Of a stretch of DNA of 64,000 nt, positions 15,960-25,112 are shown one piece after another. The stretch's first letter is position 1. Each line of letters starts with the position of its first letter. The DNA lies in NCBI GenBank assembly GCA_021604005.1, contig BQIV01000001.1, positions 186,001 through 250,000 of the forward strand. The letters run 5' to 3'. The DNA comes from Nitrospirales bacterium. GTDB lineage: Bacteria > Nitrospirota > Nitrospiria > Nitrospirales > UBA8639. A model generated the notes under the pieces. The model saw nothing but the letters and a program-made list of their open reading frames with translations, was not told the origin of the DNA and did not search any database. The position numbers and the translations under genes are program-made.

Positions 15960-17818
15960 ATCATATGAATATGGTCAAGGACCCGGTATGTGGCATGATG
16001 GTGGATGGAGAGAAAAGTCTTTCGACGGTCTATCAAGGAGAGGCATGGTATTTCTGTTCCGAACTTTGTCAACATGCTTTCTTAGAAAATCCTGACAGTA
16101 TTGTCGGTAGCTCCGGTTCTTACATCACAGATTCAGGAACAACCTCTCGACGTATCGCCTATTTCTCGATGGAGGTGGGAGTGGATTCCGACATGCCCAT
16201 TTATAGTGGGGGGTTGGGGATCTTGGCTGGTGATACCCTAAAGTCTTGTGCAGACCTTAAAGTTCCGACGGTAGGAGTCAGCTTGCTGTATGCCCATGGG
16301 TATTTCGATCAGAAACTGGATGAATGGGGCAATCAGCAAGAACTGCCCATGAGTTGGGATCCCTCTCGCTTTGCTCGTCCTCTTCCCGTGACGATTCAAG
16401 TGCCTATCGAAGGACAAATAGTTATCGTTCGTGCCTGGCAATATAGCATTGTCGGCTCAACCGGTTTTACGGTTCCCCTCATTCTTCTTGATACCAACGT
16501 GAATGGGAATTCAGTGTCTGATCGAGAGTTGACAGCATGGCTCTACGGTGGGGATGAACGGTATCGGATAGCCCAGGAAATCGTGTTGGGCGTTGGAGGC
16601 GTGCGTATGCTTCGAGCGTTAGGATACACAGAACTCGAGCGTTTTCACATGAATGAAGGACACGCAGCTTTTCTGGTCTTAAAGCTTTTGGAGGAACATG
16701 GAAATCGAGAATCGTTGGACTGGGATTTTTCTGGTATTCGCAATAAATGCATTTTTACCACCCACACTCCCGTTCCTGCTGGCCACGACCGGTTTTCCTA
16801 CGATCTCGTGAAGCAGGTATTGCGGGAACCCCTGCCTTTGGAACTCATTCAGATGCTAGGGGGCAAGGACGAGCTGAATATGACGTATCTTGCCTTGAAC
16901 ATGAGCGACTACGTTAACGGTGTCGCCAAGAAGCATGGGGAGGTGTCGCAGGAGATGTTCCCGGGTTACTCCATCGATTCCATTACCAATGGCGTGCATT
17001 CAGCCACATGGACATGTGAGAGCTTCAAGGCCTTGTATGATCGGTACATCCCAGGGTGGATGAAGGACCCGTTCTCTCTTCGGCATGCGATCAGCATCCC
17101 GAAACAAGAAGTTTGGAATGCTCATCTGGAAGCCAAAGCCCAGCTGATTGAAGAAGTCAATCGTCGAACTCAATTGTCTTTCAACGATGAAGTGCTGACT
17201 CTGGGCTTTGCAAGAAGAGCGACGCCGTATAAACGAGCCGATCTGATCTTTTTTGATCCTGATCAGTTGGCAGAGATAGCCAAAACTGTTGGGCCAGTAC
17301 AAATCGTCTTTGGAGGTAAGGCACATCCACGGGATGGCGGGGGAAAGGATATGATTCGACGGGTGGTCCAGTTTGCGCGGCAACTCAAGAACGACGTGTC
17401 AATCGCCTATCTTGAGAATTATGACATCGCGTTAGCCAAACTTATCACATCCGGTGTGGACCTCTGGCTGAATACCCCCCTTCGACCCTTGGAGGCATCA
17501 GGCACCTCGGGAATGAAAGCAGCCCATAATGGAATACCAAATTTTAGTGTGCTGGATGGATGGTGGATTGAAGGCCATATTGAAGGTGTGACAGGGTGGT
17601 CCATTGGGCCGACAGAGGTTGATTCATCTAAACCGGAAGAGATGATTCAAGAAGATGCAAAAGAACTGTATCAAAAGTTGCGCACCGTGATCGTGCCCAT
17701 GTTTTACCAAGATCGGAACCGATGGATTGACATTATGCGGCAATCAATCGCTTTTAATGCCTCATTCTTTAATACTCATCGAATGGTTCAACAATACACA
17801 GCGAATGCGTATATCTAA
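15956..17818 (+). CDS. glgP: YHS domain fused to alpha-glucan phosphorylase (GT35)
   Basis: About 620 residues from GTG 15956 (ATG 15965 is possible). Residues 5-45 are a YHS metal-binding domain ([10 protein letters not shown], then WYFCSELCQHAF). The rest is a compact GT35 phosphorylase of the short bacterial/archaeal type: AYFSMEVGVDSDMPIYSGGLG (binding-site loop, split by its substitutions), FHMNEGHAAF, FTTHTPVPAGHDRF, and the PLP-lysine motif EASGTSGMKAAHNG (about 510). It releases glucose-1-phosphate from glycogen or maltodextrin with inorganic phosphate. A metal-sensing domain on a glycogen-degrading enzyme is unusual. The coupled upstream gene is a degenerate YHS protein. Confidence 0.9.
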   Translation: MNHMNMVKDPVCGMMVDGEKSLSTVYQGEAWYFCSELCQHAFLENPDSIVGSSGSYITDSGTTSRRIAYFSMEVGVDSDMPIYSGGLGILAGDTLKSCADLKVPTVGVSLLYAHGYFDQKLDEWGNQQELPMSWDPSRFARPLPVTIQVPIEGQIVIVRAWQYSIVGSTGFTVPLILLDTNVNGNSVSDRELTAWLYGGDERYRIAQEIVLGVGGVRMLRALGYTELERFHMNEGHAAFLVLKLLEEHGNRESLDWDFSGIRNKCIFTTHTPVPAGHDRFSYDLVKQVLREPLPLELIQMLGGKDELNMTYLALNMSDYVNGVAKKHGEVSQEMFPGYSIDSITNGVHSATWTCESFKALYDRYIPGWMKDPFSLRHAISIPKQEVWNAHLEAKAQLIEEVNRRTQLSFNDEVLTLGFARRATPYKRADLIFFDPDQLAEIAKTVGPVQIVFGGKAHPRDGGGKDMIRRVVQFARQLKNDVSIAYLENYDIALAKLITSGVDLWLNTPLRPLEASGTSGMKAAHNGIPNFSVLDGWWIEGHIEGVTGWSIGPTEVDSSKPEEMIQEDAKELYQKLRTVIVPMFYQDRNRWIDIMRQSIAFNASFFNTHRMVQQYTANAYI

Positions 17819-17980
17819 ACAAACCTTGAAGCTGGACGTTCCTATTCCCGATGAGGTTTACTTGTTTTGCTGTTAATAAAAACGGTGGCATGTCGCAGCT
17901 AGGTTAAGAAGAGGACGGAAGGTTTAATTGTAGCTTTCCCCTCACATGACTCTAGAAATTCATTGGGACTAATCTAGAAA

Positions 17981-19150
17981 ATGAAAAGCTGGGCTTATCA
18001 GTTTCAATCTGAGCGGACGGCCGGTCTCCTTATGATCGGTGCCATGGCATTGGCCCTTACAGCGGCCAATTCGCCTCTTCAGCCAATGTATCAAGTCATC
18101 CACCATACACCCGTTCACGTTCGATTTGGTCCATTAATTATTGATGAGCCACTGGTTGTATGGATCAACGAATGCCTCATGGTCATTTTTTTTCTTTTGG
18201 TGGGCCTCGAAATCAAACGAGAACTGCTCGAAGGGCAACTCAGGACTCCGGCTCTCTTCGCCCTTCCGGGTCTCGCGGCTTTTGGTGGTATGGCACTCCC
18301 TGCAGCCATCTATGCAACCATCAATTGGACTGATCCAATGTTACTTCATGGGTGGGCGATTCCTACGGCAACCGACATCGTGCTTGCCCTGGGAATTTTG
18401 TCATTTTTCAATGCCCGAGTCCCTCATAGTCTCAAGATCTTTCTCATGGCCGTTGCTGTTTTTGATGATATTGGAGCCGTCTTCATCATTGGGCTGTTCT
18501 ATGGTCAAGAACTGGCTCTTTTTCCTTTATCCATGGCCGCACTTGGGGGAGCCGCATTGGTGGGTCTCAACATTTTTAATATTGTCAGACCGGCTGCTTA
18601 TGTTTTCGTTGGATTATTTCTCTGGGTCTCGACTTTGAAAGCAGGGATAGAACCGGCTTTGGTTGGCGTGGTTATCGGACTAGCTGTTCCATTACACGTT
18701 CCAGGTCGAGAGGGCTATTCTCCACTTGGTGAAACGGAGAGGCAATTGCGGCCTTGGGGGTTTTTGTGCGTCGTTCCCTTATTTGCCTTTTTCAACTCTG
18801 GTGTCTCTTTTTCCGGTGCTCAGCTTGAGACTCTCTTCAACAAGTCATCGGCTGGAATCATGACCGGATTGTTTCTTGGTAAGCAACTCGGAATATTTGT
18901 TGCCGCATGGCTTGCCGTAAAACTTAGATTTGCACAGCTACCTGATGAAATAAGTTGGTCGCAGCTCTATGGAGTAGCGTTGTTGGGGGGAATTGGCTTC
19001 ACTATGAGCCTGTTTGTTTCTTCGCTGGCATTCACTGAGCCTAGTCTCATCCAATCTTCCAGATTCGCCATCATAACAGCTTCAACTTTATCGGCTGTAA
19101 CAGGAATGATCGTTCTTTACCGTTCAACCATGAGAAGAAATTATGGATAG
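17981..19150 (+). CDS. nhaA: Na+/H+ antiporter NhaA
   Basis: 389 residues, the normal NhaA length, with about 12 hydrophobic segments. Family motifs: ECLMVIFFLLVGLEIKREL near the N terminus, PTATDIVLALGIL, and the transport Asp pair in AVAVFDDIGAVFIIGLFY (about residues 163-164). It exchanges Na+ for H+ across the inner membrane for pH and salt homeostasis. It is preceded by 160 bases without a gene and followed by a 53-bp dispersed repeat. Confidence 0.93.
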   Translation: MKSWAYQFQSERTAGLLMIGAMALALTAANSPLQPMYQVIHHTPVHVRFGPLIIDEPLVVWINECLMVIFFLLVGLEIKRELLEGQLRTPALFALPGLAAFGGMALPAAIYATINWTDPMLLHGWAIPTATDIVLALGILSFFNARVPHSLKIFLMAVAVFDDIGAVFIIGLFYGQELALFPLSMAALGGAALVGLNIFNIVRPAAYVFVGLFLWVSTLKAGIEPALVGVVIGLAVPLHVPGREGYSPLGETERQLRPWGFLCVVPLFAFFNSGVSFSGAQLETLFNKSSAGIMTGLFLGKQLGIFVAAWLAVKLRFAQLPDEISWSQLYGVALLGGIGFTMSLFVSSLAFTEPSLIQSSRFAIITASTLSAVTGMIVLYRSTMRRNYG

Positions 19151-19212
19151 ATCCAAGGGCGAGGTTCCTGATCGAGAATGGGATGAACTGCAGGCTATGG
19201 GATTTGAAAGTA

Positions 19213-19265
19213 GAACTTACAATTCCATCGAACCCCCTGGCAGGATTTTCTCGAAAACAGTTCAC
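19213..19265. repeat. 53-bp dispersed repeat, copy 1
   Basis: Matches 20101-20153 at about 46 of 53 positions, sharing GCAGGATTTT and TCGAAAACAGTTCAC at the right side. On the minus strand both copies lie in open frames that keep the peptide VNCFR(E/K)NPARGFD(G/K)IVSS, so they may be remnants of one small gene or a repeated regulatory element. Confidence 0.65.
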
Positions 19266-19384
19266 GACCATTCCGACAATACGGAACGGTCGAAACCAAA
19301 ACTGAAAATGAGCCTCGTGATGGGCATTATGGCCATCAGCATTAATGCGAGTTGACTTCACGAACAAGAGTTGAGGAGGGGAAC

Positions 19385-19873
19385 ATGAAGGAACGGAAAA
19401 AAGATGTGGCTACAACTCCTAAAACCTTCCAGGAAACAGTCGAAGAACTTCGAATGGTAGTCCAAGACCACCGCGTGTGCTGGGAAGTGTTACCAGAGCA
19501 GATTCCGGTAAAGGATGAGGCGCCCTTAAAGGTGGGGTTTGATCTCATGTTGTATGGGACACATGCTGTGGGAGAGCATCATACACCAGGTTGTGAGAAA
19601 TGCAAGCAGATCTATCGGGATCTGCGAAAAATTGCGAACTGGGTCATACCGGAGGAAGAGCGTCCCTCGCGATACGAGATTTCGATTTACGAGAGTGCCA
19701 TTGGGTATAACCGGATACGAGATAACCGGCCGGACGTGAAATTGACGATCAGAATTTTACATCGCTCCGAATATGACCGACCCGTTGATGATTGTGAGAT
19801 TGCCTGTTTAATCGACATGAAGACGAAACTTTCTTTATTGGGCGTACAGGAAAGGCATTGGAAGAGTTCTTAA
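19385..19873 (+). CDS. Hypothetical protein with CXXC
   Basis: 162 residues from ATG 19385 behind GAGGAGGGG. I do not recognise the family. A central HHTPGCEKCKQIY could bind a metal, and the C-terminal half (YEISIYESAIGYNR, VKLTIRILHRSEYDRP) looks like a beta-rich domain. There is no signal peptide, so it is probably cytoplasmic. It stands alone between two copies of the 53-bp repeat. Confidence 0.6.
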   Translation: MKERKKDVATTPKTFQETVEELRMVVQDHRVCWEVLPEQIPVKDEAPLKVGFDLMLYGTHAVGEHHTPGCEKCKQIYRDLRKIANWVIPEEERPSRYEISIYESAIGYNRIRDNRPDVKLTIRILHRSEYDRPVDDCEIACLIDMKTKLSLLGVQERHWKSS

Positions 19874-20100
19874 ATTTTGAATATCGTGTCCAAAAAACCA
19901 CGGTTTACCCTGATTAATGGGACACAGTCGTTAACCTTACTGGTACCGAATTCAAGAGCTCTCATGGGATCTAAGGATGATTGATTCCACCTTCACCAAA
20001 ATCGGTGTCCGCACCCTTGTACGCACGAGCGTTGACAGTCAGGAATGTCGGCACATTGGTGTTCAACACCGAAGTTTCGATGTTGTTGAGTTGCATGGGA

Positions 20101-20153
20101 GAACTGACAATTTTATCAAATCCCCTTGCAGGATTTTTTCGAAAACAGTTCAC
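20101..20153. repeat. 53-bp dispersed repeat, copy 2
   Basis: Second copy of the element at 19213-19265, ending 25 bases before the HAD-GH65 gene. The 300-base gap 19,874-20,178 holds nothing else I can support. Confidence 0.65.
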
Positions 20154-20178
20154 AATATGAGCTAGGGTTGATTCCATT

Positions 20179-23100
20179 ATGACCTGTATATGCCCCGTCA
20201 TTACACTCTCCCCGCGGGACTACGACGCGGTGTTATTCGATCTAGACGGCGTTTTGACGAAGACGGCCCGCATCCATGCCATGGCCTGGAAAAAGCTGTT
20301 CGATCGGTTTCTCAAGCAACGGTCGGCAGAGACAGGCGAACCGTTTGTTCCCTTTGACCTCGACGCTGACTACCGACGCTACGTCGATGGCAAGCCCCGT
20401 TACGATGGCGTGACAGCCTTCCTCATGTCGCGAGGAGTCGAGTTGCCACATGGCACAGCCGAAGATGGTCCTGAGGCTCAAACCATTCAAGGACTGGGAA
20501 ATCGTAAAGACCAGTATTTCCTCGAACATCTGAAGCAACAGGGTGTCGAGTCTTATGAGCCATCAATCGCGTTGGTGCGAACGCTTCGGGCTCAAGAGAT
20601 GAAGACTGCCGTCGTGTCCTCCAGCAACAACTGCGCAGAAGTCCTCGAAGTTGCGGGTATCGCCCAGCTATTCGATACCCGAATGGACGGGATAGACACC
20701 ACGCGACTTCAGCTTCAGGGCAAGCCGGCACCGGATACATTCCTTGAGGCCGCACGGCGCCTCCGGACCGAACCCTCGCGGGCCGTTGTTGTGGAAGACG
20801 CGATGGCCGGAGTTGAGGCTGGGCGCGCAGGCCAATTCGGCTGTGTCATCGGAGTCGATCGAAGTGGGCATTCACAGGCGCTGCGTGAGGCCGGGGCCGA
20901 TGTGGTAGTGACCAATTTGAGCCAGGTTCAGGTGTCAGTGGAGCCTCCTTCCGCGTGGTCTCTTATATTCGAAGGGTTTAATCCGGCAGAAGAGGGAACC
21001 CGCGAAGCCTTATGTTCATTAGGAAATGGCTATTTCACGACCCGTGCGGCCGAACCATGGGCAGTGGCGGATGATATTCATTATCCGGGAACCTACCTCG
21101 CTGGCGGTTACAATCGTCTACACACCGAGATCAACGGAGGAGTGGTTGAGAACGAGGATCTGGTGAATTTTCCCAACTGGCTCGCACTTGCGTTTCGTAT
21201 CGACGATCAAGACTGGTTTGATACGAGATCGGTGGAAATGCTGTCCTACCGCCAGGAACTTGATCTTAGACGCGGCGTGCTATTGCGGACTATACGCTTC
21301 ATGGACGACCAAGGGCGCCGGACTAGGGTGCAGGAGCGATGTCTGGTCTCGATGCGAGACATGCACCTGGGCGCACTGGAGTTGGCGCTGACTGCCGAGA
21401 ATTGGTCCGAACGCATCACCGTTCGTTCTGCGATTGAAGGGCGTGTCGTCAATACCGGCGCCAAGTTGTACCGCAACTTTAACCAGAACCATCTGGAGCC
21501 GCTGGCCGGTGAGGTCGTGAGCAAGGATACCGTCTCTCTGCTGGTGCGCACCTCCCAGTCACATCTCCATGTCGCACAGGCGGCGCGAACGCAAGCATTT
21601 CTCCAGGGACAACTTCTTGAAGTCCAACGTAACACCATTGAGGAACCAGGATATATTGGGCAAGAGCTGGAAACCGACCTGCATGTAGGTGATACGCTGG
21701 TCCTGGAAAAACTGGCTTCAGTGTATACCTCCCGCGATCACGCTATTTCGGAGTGCGGGCTGCAAGCCCGTAAGTCCCTTGCACGTGCCGGAAACTTTGC
21801 CGCGGTGATGGCGGATCATATTCTTGCCTGGAAGCACGTGTGGCGCCATTTCGACATTCATCTTCAACCCGCCGCTTCGGAGTTTAAATTGAACATCCCC
21901 ATGCTGCTTCGGTTGAACATGTTTCACCTGCTGCAGACGGTTTCACCCAATTCCATCGGACTCGATATAGGCGTACCTCCGCGGGGCTGGACTGGTGAGG
22001 CCTACCAAGGCCACATTTTCTGGGATGAATTGTTTATCTTCCCATTCTTCAACACGCGCATGCCCGAAATCACCCGCGCGCTTTTGATGTACCGGTATCG
22101 ACGTCTGGGTGAGGCTCGTGCGGCCGCCCAAAGGGCTGGCTACAAGGGGGCCATGTACCCGTGGCAAAGTGGAAGTGATGGACAAGAGGAGACGCAAGTT
22201 TTCAATTTGAACCCCCGCTCACGGCGCTGGATGCGCGATAACACGTATCTGCAGCGCCACGTAGGCAGCGCCATTGCCTACAACGTGTGGCAATACTTCC
22301 AAGTCACGCACGACATTGAGTTTCTACAGTTCTACGGCGCCGAACTGATCCTCGAGATCGCTCGCTTCTGGTCCAGCATCGCGAGCTTGAATGACGATCG
22401 TGGGCGCTACGAGATCCACGGCGTGATGGGTCCAGATGAGTTTCATGACAGCTATCCGGATTCCCCAACACCCGGCCTCAACAACAACGCATATACCAAC
22501 ATGATGGCCGTGTGGGTCCTGTGTCGGGCACTGGAGGTGCTCGACCTCCTTCCTGACCTGCGCCGGGCAGAACTCTCCGCGAAATTAGGGTTGTCCAGAG
22601 AAGAAATCGCGCGCTGGGACGACATCAGTCGTAGGATGTACCTACCGTTACAGAAAGATGGAATCATCAGTCAGTTCGAGGGTTATGAAACATTGCGCGA
22701 GTTCGATTGGGAGGCCTACCAAATCCGTTACGGCAACATCCAGCGGCTTGACCTCATTCTCGAGGCAGAGAATGACAGCCCCAATGGCTACAAGCTTTCG
22801 AAACAGGCCGACGTGCTCATGTTGTTTTACCTGTTTTCCGCCGAGGAACTTGGAGAGCTATTCAAGCGTCTGGACTATCCGTTCGAATATCGAACGATTC
22901 CGCGCAATGTCGCCTACTATGCTGACCGCGTGGCTCATGGCTCAACGTTGTGCCGTGTGGTTTGTGCTTGGGTCTTAGCGCGTTCCGACCGACCACGTGC
23001 TATGAATCTCTTTGCCGATGCGCTGCAGAGCGACGTACAGGATATCCAGCAAGGCTCCACTGCCGAAGGGATCCACTTGGGTGCCATGGCAGGAACGGTC

Positions 23101-23376
23101 GATTTGGTGCAGCGCGTCTCGACGGGGATCGAGGTCAAAAACAATGTGCTGCGGATCAATCCGGAACTGCCTCAAGACATAGGGCGCCTTGATATGCGAA
23201 TTCGCTATCGAGGGCATTCGCTTGATTTGCGGCTGACGCACGATTCACTCACGGTGCGTGGGCGTGAGCACGGGGCACCCCCAATAGCGTTGTGCATCAA
23301 CGACACGATCGAAACCTTCGTGAGTGGGACCACCCGTATAATTCCACTAGAAAAGAAGTCTGGGAAAATTCCATGA
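20179..23376 (+). CDS. Beta-phosphoglucomutase (HAD) fused to GH65 disaccharide phosphorylase/hydrolase
   Basis: 1065 residues. Residues 10-255 are a HAD domain of the beta-phosphoglucomutase type (VLFDLDGVLTKTA, TAVVSSSNNC, KPAPDTFLEAA, VVVEDAMAGVEAG). Residues 260-1050 are GH65 (trehalose/maltose phosphorylase-like), with NGYFTTRAAEPW, GHIFWDELFIFPFF and the catalytic-acid motif GVMGPDEFHDS (about 748). The fused pair would split a glucose disaccharide with phosphate and convert beta-glucose-1-phosphate to glucose-6-phosphate. Whether the GH65 half phosphorolyses or hydrolyses cannot be told from sequence. The gene looks more GC-rich than its flanks, suggesting transfer. Confidence 0.9.
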   Translation: MTCICPVITLSPRDYDAVLFDLDGVLTKTARIHAMAWKKLFDRFLKQRSAETGEPFVPFDLDADYRRYVDGKPRYDGVTAFLMSRGVELPHGTAEDGPEAQTIQGLGNRKDQYFLEHLKQQGVESYEPSIALVRTLRAQEMKTAVVSSSNNCAEVLEVAGIAQLFDTRMDGIDTTRLQLQGKPAPDTFLEAARRLRTEPSRAVVVEDAMAGVEAGRAGQFGCVIGVDRSGHSQALREAGADVVVTNLSQVQVSVEPPSAWSLIFEGFNPAEEGTREALCSLGNGYFTTRAAEPWAVADDIHYPGTYLAGGYNRLHTEINGGVVENEDLVNFPNWLALAFRIDDQDWFDTRSVEMLSYRQELDLRRGVLLRTIRFMDDQGRRTRVQERCLVSMRDMHLGALELALTAENWSERITVRSAIEGRVVNTGAKLYRNFNQNHLEPLAGEVVSKDTVSLLVRTSQSHLHVAQAARTQAFLQGQLLEVQRNTIEEPGYIGQELETDLHVGDTLVLEKLASVYTSRDHAISECGLQARKSLARAGNFAAVMADHILAWKHVWRHFDIHLQPAASEFKLNIPMLLRLNMFHLLQTVSPNSIGLDIGVPPRGWTGEAYQGHIFWDELFIFPFFNTRMPEITRALLMYRYRRLGEARAAAQRAGYKGAMYPWQSGSDGQEETQVFNLNPRSRRWMRDNTYLQRHVGSAIAYNVWQYFQVTHDIEFLQFYGAELILEIARFWSSIASLNDDRGRYEIHGVMGPDEFHDSYPDSPTPGLNNNAYTNMMAVWVLCRALEVLDLLPDLRRAELSAKLGLSREEIARWDDISRRMYLPLQKDGIISQFEGYETLREFDWEAYQIRYGNIQRLDLILEAENDSPNGYKLSKQADVLMLFYLFSAEELGELFKRLDYPFEYRTIPRNVAYYADRVAHGSTLCRVVCAWVLARSDRPRAMNLFADALQSDVQDIQQGSTAEGIHLGAMAGTVDLVQRVSTGIEVKNNVLRINPELPQDIGRLDMRIRYRGHSLDLRLTHDSLTVRGREHGAPPIALCINDTIETFVSGTTRIIPLEKKSGKIP

Positions 23377-23427
23377 ACTTGTCTCCGTGCGAGAAAAGGA
23401 AATTATATGGAAACGTCATATTTCATT

Positions 23428-23640
23428 ATGAAAAGGAGGCGAATACTAGCCGGTGCATCAATATGGAAAACAGTCTTGGGGGTCACAATGCTTGCATTGA
23501 CAGGGGGTTCCGCTTCAAGTCCTCCCAGAGAGTTGGCGCGGCAAAATGATCCTGTGCACTGGCTGGTATCAGAAATAAGCCTGTGAAATTCGCCAGAAAG
23601 TAGAAGACATGCGTGACGTGGTCATATTTTATGCAACAGC
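23428..23640 (+). pseudogene. Decayed copy of a small lipoprotein gene
   Basis: The frame from ATG 23428 encodes 52 residues: a signal-like stretch (VLGVTMLALTGGSASSPPREL) in which the lipobox Cys is now Ser, followed by an early stop. Compare LLLAVLTGCASSPPRDL in the intact lipoprotein at 13,028. In another frame the homology resumes: TGWYQK, a stop, then ACEIRQKVEDMRDV, like SWYQEEAVHLRARAEEMREM. At least one frameshift and one stop are needed, so it is a degraded paralogue. Confidence 0.6.
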
Positions 23641-23684
23641 ATCATGAAGTAGGTATGTGGATCACAAAAAGCAGGAACCCTACA

Positions 23685-24333
23685 ATGACAAGCAAGAAAC
23701 CGACATCAAAGACTGCACGCCTTTCGGGGCCCTCTCCATCGAACCAAATATTACGGAGAGCTCTTATTCAGAACCGTCAAGCATTCCTTCAATTTCTCAA
23801 CCGCCGTGTGAAAAATATGGAAATTGCCGAAGAAATTCTCCAGCAATTCTCCAGCAATTCTTCATGAAAGCCCTCTCTAAAGAAGGCCATCTTAAAAAAC
23901 CTGAGAGCGTGGTTGCGTGGTTGTATCGAGTGCTGAACAGCACTTTGGCAGACTTTCATCGTGGCCAAGCAAGGAAACGTCAAGGGGAAGCCGAATATGC
24001 CGGTCTGCAATCCCTTCATTCACAAGAATTCAATATAGATCGTGCGACAGTCTGTATGTGCTTTTATAAGCTCCTCCCGACGCTTAAATCTGAGTATTCC
24101 GATATCTTGCGGCAGATTGATCTGGATGGGAAATCACAAGCGACAGTCGCTAGTGAACTGCAAGTCAGCCCCAACCTGGTGAAAGTGCGTCTGCATCGGG
24201 CACGTCGGGCCCTCAAGCGAGTACTACTCATGTGCTGCTGTAAGTCCTGTCATGATTCCGGTTTATGAACTGCGAATGTGAGCACGGGAAAAATCAGGAG
24301 CAACCTGTATTCATCACATCAACTGTAACCTGA
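23685..24333 (+). pseudogene. ECF sigma factor broken by an 11-bp tandem duplication
   Basis: The frame from ATG 23685 encodes the start of an ECF factor (RRALIQNRQAFLQFLNRR, then AEEILQQF). An 11-bp unit, CTCCAGCAATT, is repeated at 23838-23848 and 23849-23859 and shifts the frame. Removing one unit gives EEILQQFFMKAL, aligned with DIFQQFCLRAL of the intact sigma factor at 599. The rest continues in the second frame (VVAWLYRVLNSTLADFHRGQ, ASELQVSPNLVKVRLHRARR) to CCCKSCHDS. A second one-base loss near 24260 separates it from MNCECEHG, which matches MDCDC in the intact paralogue. Both signals indicate inactivation. Confidence 0.85.
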
Positions 24334-24632
24334 CGAGGTAATTTCCGTCTTAATCTTATACTGCATATGTTTTACTCAAGGAAGGTTGAGCGTGCTGGAT
24401 GAGAGTAAGAAGACAACTTTGACAAAAATTATGGCCAAACAAGCACGTCCATGTGCATGCGTCAGTTGAAGGAAGTTAGTTGCAGGCGTGTAACGATCAA
24501 GCCGTGGTCAACGCCTGTTACTAAGAAGAAGTCTGTGAACATCGTAGGCGAGCAGAAGACATGTACCAAATGGCAAAACTTCATGTTTAACCCGAACGCT
24601 TGCGGATAGCCCCCAACAAAGGAGGTTTCACT

Positions 24633-24962
24633 ATGGCTCATCAACACCAATCTTGTGTAGACGCTTGCATCCACTGTGCCCAGGAGTGCGAATCTTGCGC
24701 GAACCAATGCGTGGGCGATATGCCCGCATGCGCCCGTCTGTGCATCGACTGCGCGGACCTCTGCTGGTCTTGTGCAGCCTTTATGAGCCGGGATTCTCAA
24801 TTTAGTGCTGAGATGTGTGTTATCTGTGCGGATATATGTGAGGCCTGTGCTAACGAGTGCGAGAAGCATCAACATGAACATTGCCGGCGGTGTGGGGAAG
24901 CCTGTCGCCAATGCGCGGAACAATGCCGCAAGATGGGGAAAACGACCGGCACACGTCAATAA
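24633..24962 (+). CDS. Four-helix-bundle copper storage protein (Csp/DUF326 type)
   Basis: 109 residues from ATG 24633 behind AAAGGAGG. Cysteines recur in helical C-x-x-C spacing (CVDACIHCAQECESCANQC, CARLCIDCADLCWSCA, CVICADICEACANEC, CRRCGEACRQCAEQC), the pattern of Csp proteins. These fold as a four-helix bundle lined with Cys that holds many Cu(I) ions. There is no signal peptide, so this is the cytosolic type (Csp3-like). It heads a copper gene set. The 360-base gap upstream (24,334-24,632) holds no gene. Confidence 0.9.
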   Translation: MAHQHQSCVDACIHCAQECESCANQCVGDMPACARLCIDCADLCWSCAAFMSRDSQFSAEMCVICADICEACANECEKHQHEHCRRCGEACRQCAEQCRKMGKTTGTRQ

Positions 24963-24996
24963 CCTGTTGGTGCTGGACGGTAAACCTTTCAGACAG

Positions 24997-25028
24997 ATCG
25001 GGCAAGGCTTTGTAAAGCCTTGCCCGAT
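24997..25028 (+). terminator. Strong perfect hairpin after the copper storage gene
   Basis: An inverted repeat with a roughly 15-bp perfect stem (ATCGGGCAAGGCTTT and its complement) around a 2-base GT centre, 34 bases after the csp stop. No T-run follows, so it may be a weak terminator, an mRNA stabiliser, or a processing site between csp and tolC. Confidence 0.55.
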
Positions 25029-25112
25029 GAGTTTACTGAAGAGGTAATTGATATTTTTGATTGTCCTCCGTTGAAATTGTCCAATGACAACACTCCGTAT
25101 ACTTCTTACAGT

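Noticed and set aside
24462-24959. Minus-strand open frame of 165 codons over the copper storage gene
   Set aside because: It is antisense to the Cys-patterned Csp gene, which has a strong ribosome-binding site and a family signature; the antisense frame has none.
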